Below, one piece after another: positions 1 to 5,381 of a DNA stretch of 5,763 nt (positions are counted from its first letter, which is position 1; every line of letters starts with the position of its first letter). The position numbers and the translations under genes were made by a program. The stretch lies in assembly GCA_900553165.1 (NCBI GenBank), contig USCN01000094.1:1-5763 (forward strand), written 5' to 3'. The notes beneath the pieces were generated by a model, which was not told the DNA's origin, searched no databases, and was given only the letters and a program-made list of their open reading frames with translations. The DNA comes from an uncultured Collinsella sp. (GTDB lineage: Bacteria; Actinomycetota; Coriobacteriia; Coriobacteriales; Coriobacteriaceae).

Positions 1-783
1 GCCAGCGGCCGCTATATCGCTGTGGTGGAAGAGCGCCAGCTGGAGCAGTTCGCCAAGCGCGGCTACGACGTGACCGTCTATGAGGCGAGCGATCACTTGG
101 GCGGCCAGATTGTGCTGGCAGCCGCGCCTCCGCGCAAGGACGAGATCATGCGCTCGGTCGAGTACTACGAGAAGATTCTGCCCGGCCTGGGCGTGAAGGT
201 CGAGCTCAACCATGCCGCTACGGCCGAGGATCTCAACGCCGCCGACGCCGCGATTGTGGCCGTAGGCGCGCACGACGTGGTCATCCCCGTTCCGGGTGCC
301 GATTCGGACAAGGTCGTCTCGAGCTGGGACGTACTGGCCGGCAAGGTGGAGCTTACGGGCCGCGTCGCCGTCATTGGCGGTGGCCTGGTGGGCACCGAGA
401 CTGCCGAGTACCTGCTGCAGCACGGTTGCGAGGTGGCGATTATCGAGATGCTCGACAAGATTGCCGCAGGCGAGTCCGAGACCATTCTGCCGCTGATTAT
501 GAGCGACTTTGCAGAGCACAACGTGGAACAGCACGTGAAGACCCGCCTGACCGCCATTACCGACGAGGGCGTGGAGGCCATTCGCACCACCGAGGACGGC
601 GCCGAGGAGCCGGTGAAGATCGCTTGCGATTACGTGGTGATGGCCGTGGGCTCCAAAGCCAACGCGTTTGACCTGGATGGCGTGACGGTGCCCGTGACCT
701 GCGTGGGCGACTGCTCGGGCGAGCGCACCGCCGACATTGCGAGCGCCATTCGCACGGCGTATCACGCGGCCAACGAGCTGTAG
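1..783 (+). CDS. NAD(P)H/FAD-dependent oxidoreductase, C-terminal part (2-enoate reductase / old yellow enzyme class), 5' truncated
   Basis: The frame is open from base 1, where it reads ASGRYIA, and ends at TAG 781-783. GTG 22 is the first possible start, but IAVV at 16-27 looks like the first beta strand of a FAD-binding fold, so I treat the gene as entering from the left. Bases 58-120 encode RGYDVTVYEASDHLGGQ, the second strand and the GGQ motif typical of the FAD domain of BaiCD/FldZ-like enzymes. Bases 361-393 encode RVAVIGGGLVG, a GxGxxG dinucleotide-binding motif that opens the inserted NADH domain. The end (VGDCSGERTADIASAIRTAY, 703-762) is the FAD-binding VGD motif. In known relatives a TIM-barrel FMN domain precedes this region and the enzyme reduces activated C=C bonds using NADH; here that part would lie outside the window. 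The first FAD-domain GxGxxG loop is missing or damaged (see findings). The family call is firm, the substrate is unknown. Confidence 0.8.
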   Translation, partial: ASGRYIAVVEERQLEQFAKRGYDVTVYEASDHLGGQIVLAAAPPRKDEIMRSVEYYEKILPGLGVKVELNHAATAEDLNAADAAIVAVGAHDVVIPVPGADSDKVVSSWDVLAGKVELTGRVAVIGGGLVGTETAEYLLQHGCEVAIIEMLDKIAAGESETILPLIMSDFAEHNVEQHVKTRLTAITDEGVEAIRTTEDGAEEPVKIACDYVVMAVGSKANAFDLDGVTVPVTCVGDCSGERTADIASAIRTAYHAANEL

Positions 784-863
784 TTGAACATCGCGGCCAG
801 GCGGGGCGGTAGCACGGATCCGCCCGGCCCGGCTGCGTCCCTGCGCACATAGACCATCGACCG

Positions 864-906
864 GGGTGGGGCCTGCAAGCGCAGCAGGCCCCACCCTTTT
901 TGTTTT
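864..906 (+). terminator. Strong rho-independent terminator after the oxidoreductase gene
   Basis: A perfect 13-bp stem pairs GGGTGGGGCCTGC (864-876) with GCAGGCCCCACCC (884-896) across a 7-nt loop. It is followed by TTTTTGTTTT (897-906). It lies 80 bases after the stop codon and separates the oxidoreductase from everything downstream. Confidence 0.93.
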
Positions 907-1061
907 GCTCCGGTGGATGGCAATGCGCGGTAATCATGAGGAGTGAGGACGTCTGCTGCCTTGCAGATCGCTCAAAATTATTGGGGGAGGGGTTAATAAT
1001 CATATCCGCTATAGCAAAGGACATAAAGAGATGCCAATTTTGTTGACAGGCGAATGACGAT

Positions 1062-1078
1062 TAGCTGCGAGTCAGCTA
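1062..1078. repeat. Perfect dyad TAGCTG-N5-CAGCTA, possible operator
   Basis: The arms TAGCTG (1062-1067) and CAGCTA (1073-1078) are exact reverse complements with a 5-base spacer, giving 11 bp between arm centres. That geometry would suit a dimeric helix-turn-helix regulator. There is no T tract, so it is not a terminator. It lies about 150 bases before the helix-turn-helix gene. A regulatory role is inference. Confidence 0.35.
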
Positions 1079-1110
1079 CCAGCGTAAATAATCGATAAAG
1101 AAATGTCGTA

Positions 1111-1124
1111 ATTTGGTGCCAAAT
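1111..1124. repeat. Perfect dyad ATTTGG-TG-CCAAAT, possible operator
   Basis: The arms ATTTGG (1111-1116) and CCAAAT (1119-1124) are exact reverse complements around a 2-base spacer. It lies in the AT-rich stretch about 105 bases before the helix-turn-helix gene and upstream of its likely promoter. The short spacer disfavours an RNA hairpin and fits a protein-binding site better. Function is inference. Confidence 0.35.
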
Positions 1125-1160
1125 GCCCAGATAACGCCGCGTCTATTTTAATTAACTGCT

Positions 1161-1189
1161 TTGAGCAAACAGTAAAATGCTACTATCTA
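1161..1189 (+). promoter_or_regulatory. Possible promoter of the helix-turn-helix gene
   Basis: TTGAGC (1161-1166) resembles a -35 box and TATCTA (1184-1189) lies 17 bases downstream as a weak -10. Alternatively TGC-TACTAT (1178-1186) fits an extended -10 with a TG two bases before the hexamer. Either would start transcription about 35-40 bases before the gene. Matches to consensus are partial. The -35 candidate overlaps an imperfect hairpin at 1145-1178 (ATTTT/AAAAT and ACTG/CAGT arms). Confidence 0.35.
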
Positions 1190-1230
1190 ACTTGCACGTA
1201 AGAAAGCAGATTAACGGTTAAGGCTAAGAA

Positions 1231-1635
1231 GTGGCAGGTATGTCGGAAGCAACTAGGACTCGCACGCATGCGCCCGAGGTTAGGCAGCGCGCCGTCGAGA
1301 TCCTCCAAGAGGGGGTCGGTCATCGCGCCCTCGCCGCGGAGCTTGGCATTCCCCAGGCCACGCCTCGTCAGTGGGCCCGCGCGTATGCCGTGGGCGGTGC
1401 CGACGCCGTTCTCAATGCCGGTTCGCATCATCACACCTATTCGTACGACGTAAAGCTCGCCGTGGTTAAGGACCGTCTGGAAAACGGCTTGACGGTTCGC
1501 GAGGCCATGATCAAGCACAAGATTCCCAGCGAGTCTTCGGTCAAGGCTTGGTGCCGTCAGTACCGCGAGAGCGGTGAGTCCGCACTGGTCGATAAGCCGC
1601 GCGGCCGCAAGCCGCGCGCTAAAAAGGCGGAATAG
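1231..1635 (+). CDS. Tandem helix-turn-helix protein, solitary IS3/IS150 OrfA-like
   Basis: The 134-residue product contains two related helix-turn-helix units. The first covers about residues 15-52 (PEVRQRAVEIL, LAAELGIPQATPRQWARAY). The second covers about 72-111 (YDVKLAVVKDRLENG, IPSESSVKAWCRQYRESG). A basic tail KPRGRKPRAKK (122-132) follows. Two such units followed by an RGRKP-type tail are the pattern of IS150-class OrfA, which binds the element ends. IS150 OrfA is about 173 residues and continues into a coiled coil that this protein lacks. No DDE transposase (OrfB) follows in any frame. It may be an orphaned IS fragment, a domesticated DNA-binding protein or a stand-alone regulator. 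I chose GTG 1231 because AAGG (1220-1223) sits 7 bases upstream; in-frame ATG 1240 is the alternative and removes three residues. The gene has its own terminator and is not cotranscribed with the hydrogenase genes by readthrough. Confidence 0.75.
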   Translation: MAGMSEATRTRTHAPEVRQRAVEILQEGVGHRALAAELGIPQATPRQWARAYAVGGADAVLNAGSHHHTYSYDVKLAVVKDRLENGLTVREAMIKHKIPSESSVKAWCRQYRESGESALVDKPRGRKPRAKKAE

Positions 1636-1647
1636 CAAACGGGATGG

Positions 1648-1670
1648 TGCGCCCACGGGGGCGCATTTTT
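1648..1670 (+). terminator. Rho-independent terminator after the helix-turn-helix gene
   Basis: A 7-bp stem TGCGCCC (1648-1654) / GGGCGCA (1659-1665) with a 4-base loop is followed directly by TTTTT (1666-1670) and then CTT. It starts 12 bases after the stop codon. Confidence 0.85.
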
Positions 1671-1919
1671 CTTGCCGCGCCAACTTTTTGGACCAGCGCG
1701 AGCCTATCGGGACATCCTCCAAAGTGGTCAATAAACCGCGCGCAGTGGCCCGCGCGCCCGCCGCTGCGATAGGGGGCGTCGCCTCTCTGCTCCAAAGCGG
1801 ACGTGCCCTTGCCCCGTACGCCTAAAACTCCCCAGTTGACCGAAAACCTGCCATCGCAACCCCGTAATTGAGCTATAACGTTAAACAATTGCAGCGTTTT
1901 TGCATGGGGGAGTGATGGT
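1671..1919 (+). promoter_or_regulatory. Leader region of the hydrogenase operon
   Basis: This stretch is non-coding as far as I can see and must hold the promoter of the downstream operon. Two near-identical 11-mers are present, CTCCAAAGTGG (1717-1727) and CTCCAAAGCGG (1790-1800), and TCCAAA also occurs inverted at 1687-1692. The block 1862-1900 is locally AT-rich, with a -10-like TATAAC (1874-1879) but no convincing -35 at 16-18 bases. TTGACC (1836-1841) is 32 bases upstream, too far for a sigma-70 pair. The palindrome TAACGTTA (1876-1883) overlaps the -10-like box, and AATTG (1866-1870) / CAATT (1886-1890) form a wider dyad. An operator over the promoter is plausible but not demonstrated. 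Confidence 0.4.
1906..1912 (+). promoter_or_regulatory. Ribosome binding site of the echA-echB fusion
   Basis: GGGGGAG precedes ATG 1920 by 7 bases. Nearby ATG 1904 and ATG 1915 are out of frame, so this site fixes the start at 1920. Confidence 0.75.
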
Positions 1920-4802
1920 ATGACGCTACTGTATTTCCTTACCCTGTTTCCGCTGGTACCGGCGCTGGGCATGCTGCTCGCGCGCGGTGACCGCGCCCGC
2001 GATGCGGTGGGGCTCATAGGTTCCGGCATTATTATGGCGGTGACAGTTGTAGTCGCCGTCATGTTTTTTGGCACGGGTCCGCAGAGCTTTGAGGTTGCCC
2101 CCGGCACCTCGCATGTGCTCTCGATCATCAGCTCCGCCATCGATGTCATCCTGTGCGCCGTCATCTTGTACAACGCGTACAAATATAGGAACGCGCTTAC
2201 CGCGGTGCTCGGCATAGTTCAGCTGGTGGGCTCGGTCGCCTTTGCGGCCATGACGCTGCCCGCGACCGAAGCCGTCACGGCGACGCCGCTCTACCTGGAC
2301 TACATGAGTGTAATCATGGTCCTCGCCGTCGGCATCGTCGGCAGCCTGATCTGCGTGTACGCCTTGGGCTACATGAAGGACTTCCAGGCCCACGACGAGC
2401 ACGAGGCCGCGCTGCGCGGGCAGACCGCGTCCGACCGTCGCCCGCAGTTCCTGGCGCTTATGTTCCTGTTCCTCTCGGCCATGTTCGTCATCGTGACGAG
2501 CGACAACCTTGAGTGGCTGTTCTGCGGTTGGGAAATCACCACCGTGTGCTCGTTCCTCATGATTGGCTACACGCGCACGCCCGAGGCCATCAAAAACGCC
2601 TTTACCCAGATCATCCTCAACATGCTGGGCGGTATCGCGTTTTTGGCCGGACTCATGTACCTACACGTTAACGGCATGCCGCTGACCATCTCGGGCATGA
2701 TCGAGCTTTCCGGCGCCGGAACCGCGCAATCCGCGCTGCTGGTGATGCCGGTCGTCCTGCTATCGCTCGCCGCACTCACCAAGGCCGCACAGATGCCGTT
2801 CCACACTTGGCTGCTCGGAGCCATGGTTGCCCCCACGCCCACGAGTGCCTTGCTGCACTCGTCAACCATGGTCAAGGCCGGCGTGTTCCTGATGGTCAAG
2901 CTGAGCCCGCTCTATGCCATCTATCCTGTGACCGGCTTTATGGTCACGAGTGTGGGTGCCATCACGTTTTTGCTCGCTGCCCTCATGGCCATCTCGCAGA
3001 GCAACGCCAAACGCGTACTCGCGTACTCCACCATCTCCAACCTGGGCCTCATCAGTGCCTGCCTGGGCGTCGGCGCGCCCGAGGCCGTGTGGGCCGCCAT
3101 CTTCCTGATCTTGTTCCACACGGTGGCCAAGTCACTGCTGTTCCTGTGCGTAGGCACTGCCGAGCACCATATCGGCAGCCGTAACATCGAGGACATGGAC
3201 GGCATGTTCAGCCGCATGCCGCATCTGACGCGCCTGATGATGCTGGGCATTATGGGCATGTTTGTGGCGCCGTTTGGCATGCTCGTGTCCAAGTGGGGCG
3301 CCCTGGTGGCGTTTGCACAGACCGGCAACGTGCTCATGATCATGGTGCTTGCCTTTGGCTCGGCCGCGACGTTTTACTTCTGGGGCAAGTGGCTTGCCAA
3401 GCTTTCGGGCGTCGATCCGACGGCTCAAAACGTTGAGGTCAATGTTCATAAGACCGAATGGATGGCCCTCAACACCATCGCCGCGCTGCTGATTCTGTGC
3501 TGTGTGGCGTTCCCGGTTATCTCGAGCGGTCTGGTGTCGCCTTACTTGGCCATGGTGTTTGGCCGCGTGCCGTACGTTATCGGCAAGGACGCCATGTATC
3601 TGATGGTGGTTATCGTGGCGTTTATCGCCGTGGTGCTGCTGACGTCGTTCCGCGTGAGCAACAAACCGCACGTAAACGTATATCTTTCGGGTGTGGGAAC
3701 CGACAATTACCGTCATTTTCGCGGCTCGATGGGACGCGAGGTGAAGGCCGAAAAGCGCAATTGGTACTCGGAGGACGCCCTTGGCGAGAAGCGTATTGGC
3801 CCCGCGGGTAGCGTCGTGTGCTGCAGCATTATCTTGTTTGCCTTGCTGTGTTGCGCGTGGATTGGGCCCGAGAGGCTTGCCATGAGCGCGCCCTCGGTGC
3901 TGCGCGGCAAGTATTTCGAAGGCTCGGGCGTCGTGGGCATCTTTATAGGCACCGTGGCGTTTGCCTTGATTGCGCCGCTTGTGGGCGGCTTGATCGACGG
4001 TCTTGACCGTAAGCTTTCGGCCCGCATGCAGGGCCGCGTGGGCCCGCGCCTGCTGCAGCCCTTCTACGACGTTGCCAAGCTGCTGCGCAAAGCCCCTGCC
4101 AGCGTAAACACCATGGACGATACCTACATGGCGTGTGCGCTCATCTTTACCGTCGTGGGCGGCGGCATCTTTGTGTCGGGCTCCAACACGCTGCTGTGCG
4201 CTTTTATGGTGACGCTCGCCGCGATCTTTGTAGTGCTGGCGTCCGCCTCGACGCAAAGCCCGTTTGCGCAGGTCGGTGCCGACCGCGAGCTGCTGCAGGT
4301 TATGAGCTACGAGCCCGCTGTTCTGCTGATGAGCGTGGGCCTGTACCTTGCCACCGACAGCTTCGATTCCATCGCCGTGACGGGGCAGTCGGCCCCCATC
4401 ATCGTGTACAGCGCACCCATTTTTCTCGCGTTGCTCGCGGTGCTTACCATCAAGCTGCGCAAGTCGCCGTTTGACCTTTCGTACTCGCATCATGCGCATC
4501 AGGAGATCGTCCAGGGCGTCGCCACCGAGATGAGCGGCGGCACGCTGGCCAAGATGACCCTTATGCACTGGTGCGAGACCGTACTGTTTTTGATGTGGGT
4601 GGGCATGTTCTTTGTCTGGGACAACCCGGTGAGCTGGGTTGTAGCCCTGGTCGTGATGGCCGCGACGTATTTTGTCGAGGTCCTGATCGACAACACCTTC
4701 GCACGCAGCACCTGGCGCAGCTGCTTTAGGCTCGGATGGGGCGTGGCGCTGGTGTTTGGCCTGCTCAACCTTATGCCCATCCTCGTTGACGTGTTTATTT
4801 AG
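1920..4802 (+). CDS. echA-echB: Fused Ech-type membrane subunit: NuoL/EchA-like antiporter plus NuoH/EchB-like subunit
   Basis: This 960-residue, highly hydrophobic protein forms the membrane arm of an energy-converting hydrogenase-type complex. Residues 1 to about 625 resemble the NuoL/HyfB/EchA proton-pumping family. Candidate channel residues are E205 in LFCGWE, K288 in LTKAAQMPFHTW, H313 and K319 in HSSTMVKAGVFL, and K458 in APFGMLVSKWGAL. Residues 631-648 form an extra hydrophobic helix. From about 672 the protein is NuoH/EchB-like: GRVGPRLLQPFYDVAKLLRK (about 705-722, with R706, R710, D717 and K720), GADRELLQVMSYEP (E798), SPFDLSYSHHAHQE (849-862) and TEMSGG (869-874). As I recall, the SHHAHQE form is Ech-like rather than HycD/HyfC-like. 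In known Ech complexes these are two proteins, EchA and EchB; here there is no stop or frameshift between them. In the family, electron flow from ferredoxin to H+ drives ion translocation through these subunits. The gene is first in the operon, with TAG overlapping the next gene's Shine-Dalgarno. The domain calls are firm. Ech rather than another group 4 type is probable. Confidence 0.88.
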   Translation: MTLLYFLTLFPLVPALGMLLARGDRARDAVGLIGSGIIMAVTVVVAVMFFGTGPQSFEVAPGTSHVLSIISSAIDVILCAVILYNAYKYRNALTAVLGIVQLVGSVAFAAMTLPATEAVTATPLYLDYMSVIMVLAVGIVGSLICVYALGYMKDFQAHDEHEAALRGQTASDRRPQFLALMFLFLSAMFVIVTSDNLEWLFCGWEITTVCSFLMIGYTRTPEAIKNAFTQIILNMLGGIAFLAGLMYLHVNGMPLTISGMIELSGAGTAQSALLVMPVVLLSLAALTKAAQMPFHTWLLGAMVAPTPTSALLHSSTMVKAGVFLMVKLSPLYAIYPVTGFMVTSVGAITFLLAALMAISQSNAKRVLAYSTISNLGLISACLGVGAPEAVWAAIFLILFHTVAKSLLFLCVGTAEHHIGSRNIEDMDGMFSRMPHLTRLMMLGIMGMFVAPFGMLVSKWGALVAFAQTGNVLMIMVLAFGSAATFYFWGKWLAKLSGVDPTAQNVEVNVHKTEWMALNTIAALLILCCVAFPVISSGLVSPYLAMVFGRVPYVIGKDAMYLMVVIVAFIAVVLLTSFRVSNKPHVNVYLSGVGTDNYRHFRGSMGREVKAEKRNWYSEDALGEKRIGPAGSVVCCSIILFALLCCAWIGPERLAMSAPSVLRGKYFEGSGVVGIFIGTVAFALIAPLVGGLIDGLDRKLSARMQGRVGPRLLQPFYDVAKLLRKAPASVNTMDDTYMACALIFTVVGGGIFVSGSNTLLCAFMVTLAAIFVVLASASTQSPFAQVGADRELLQVMSYEPAVLLMSVGLYLATDSFDSIAVTGQSAPIIVYSAPIFLALLAVLTIKLRKSPFDLSYSHHAHQEIVQGVATEMSGGTLAKMTLMHWCETVLFLMWVGMFFVWDNPVSWVVALVVMAATYFVEVLIDNTFARSTWRSCFRLGWGVALVFGLLNLMPILVDVFI
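3871..3884 (+). promoter_or_regulatory. Possible internal translation start for free EchB-like protein
   Basis: AGAGG (3871-3875) lies 6 bases before an in-frame ATG (3882-3884, residue 655). This is just before the NuoH/EchB-like region and just after the junction helix. Initiation here would yield a 306-residue protein, close to the size of stand-alone EchB (about 290 residues, from memory). The Shine-Dalgarno match is modest and such matches occur by chance within GC-rich genes, so this is a suggestion only. Confidence 0.25.
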
Positions 4803-4806
4803 GAGG
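4801..4806 (+). promoter_or_regulatory. Ribosome binding site of echC overlapping the upstream stop
   Basis: AGGAGG starts inside the TAG stop of the fusion gene (4800-4802) and lies 8 bases before ATG 4815. The arrangement suggests coupled translation of the membrane subunit and the small subunit, and it fixes the start. Confidence 0.85.
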
Positions 4807-4814
4807 CGGCATCC

Positions 4815-5381
4815 ATGGATCATAAAATGTCGCGCTCGCCGTGGGTTATTCATTACGACGGCTCGAGCTGCAACGGATGCGATATCGAGGTGCTGGCCTC
4901 GCTCACGCCGCTGTTCGATGCGGAGCGCTTTGGCGTGGTCAACACCGGCAACCCCAAGCATGCGGATATCTTTTTGGTGACGGGGTCGGTCAACGCCCAG
5001 AACCTGCCCGTCGTGCGCCAGATCTACAACCAGATGCTCGAGCCCAAGTGCGTGGTGGCCTGCGGCATCTGCGCGTGTTCGGGCGGCGTGTTCCGCGATG
5101 CCTATAACGTGATCGGCGGCGTGGACCGCGCGATTCCCGTGGACGTGTACGCGCCCGGATGCGCCATTCGCCCCGAGACGGTGATCGATGCCATCGTGGA
5201 GGCGTGCGGCATTCTGGACCAGAAGGAGGCCGTGATGCGCGCCGGCGGCGATCCACTCACCGTGGGCGGTGCCGCTGCCTGGGACGGTGGCGTTGAGCTG
5301 GGCGAGGACGGGTTTGTGGCTGTTGCGGAGGCCGGCGACACGCCCGCTGGGACGTCCGCCGCTGCAAAGGAGGCCGAGTAA
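4815..5381 (+). CDS. echC: Ech-type hydrogenase small subunit (NuoB/EchC family, [4Fe-4S] protein)
   Basis: This 188-residue soluble subunit belongs to the NuoB/PSST family. It should carry the proximal [4Fe-4S] cluster that passes electrons to the [NiFe] site of the large subunit at the membrane face. Cluster ligands visible are C19 and C22 in DGSSCNGCDIEVL, C86 in ACGICACSGG (83-91) and C116 in YAPGCAIRP. The spaced CxxC is the hydrogenase form; complex I NuoB has adjacent cysteines, so this points to a group 4 hydrogenase. C79, C83 and C88 are extra cysteines near the third ligand. There is no signal peptide. The family fold ends near residue 135. The rest (136-188) is an Ala/Gly/Asp/Glu-rich tail that I do not recognise. 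The gene follows the membrane fusion by 12 bases and its TAA overlaps the next ATG by one base, which places it inside a single operon. Confidence 0.88.
   Translation: MDHKMSRSPWVIHYDGSSCNGCDIEVLASLTPLFDAERFGVVNTGNPKHADIFLVTGSVNAQNLPVVRQIYNQMLEPKCVVACGICACSGGVFRDAYNVIGGVDRAIPVDVYAPGCAIRPETVIDAIVEACGILDQKEAVMRAGGDPLTVGGAAAWDGGVELGEDGFVAVAEAGDTPAGTSAAAKEAE
5366..5373 (+). promoter_or_regulatory. Ribosome binding site of echD within the end of echC
   Basis: AAAGGAGG sits in the last codons of echC and is 7 bases before ATG 5381, which overlaps the echC stop as TAATG. This is a strong site that fixes the start and implies translational coupling. Confidence 0.85.

Larger units (their letters stand above)
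907..1230. other. Gene-free region, AT-rich from about 970
   Basis: I find no supportable gene here. From about 970 the base composition becomes clearly more AT-rich than the flanking coding DNA. It contains two short perfect dyads (1062-1078 and 1111-1124), an A/T inverted repeat (977-982 with 995-1000), an imperfect hairpin (1145-1178) and a possible promoter before the helix-turn-helix gene. Bases 784-863, between the oxidoreductase stop and its terminator, hold nothing else recognisable. The AT-richness could reflect a regulatory region or acquired DNA; the sequence alone does not decide. Confidence 0.6.

Noticed and set aside
804..825. GGGCGG...CCGCCC inverted repeat after the oxidoreductase stop
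   Set aside because: The stem is only 6 bp with a 10-base loop and no T tract. In this GC-rich stretch it can arise by chance, and the real terminator is at 864-906.
936..1046. A 36-codon reading frame starting MRSEDVCCLADRSKL and ending CQFC
   Set aside because: It has no Shine-Dalgarno before ATG 936, sits just after a terminator with no promoter in front, and resembles nothing I know.
1043..1071. TTGACA, a perfect -35 hexamer
   Set aside because: At 16-18 bases downstream there is only TGCGAG-like sequence, and the nearest TA-rich hexamer (1085-1090) is 36 bases away.
1183..1731. A 182-codon minus-strand frame covering the helix-turn-helix gene
   Set aside because: It lies antisense to a gene with clear tandem domain structure, and its translation shows no domain or plausible start signal.
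1615..1780. Programmed -1 frameshift at AAAAAG (1621-1626) leading into a transposase OrfB
   Set aside because: The -1 frame downstream runs through the terminator, encodes no DDE-type sequence and stops within about 50 codons.
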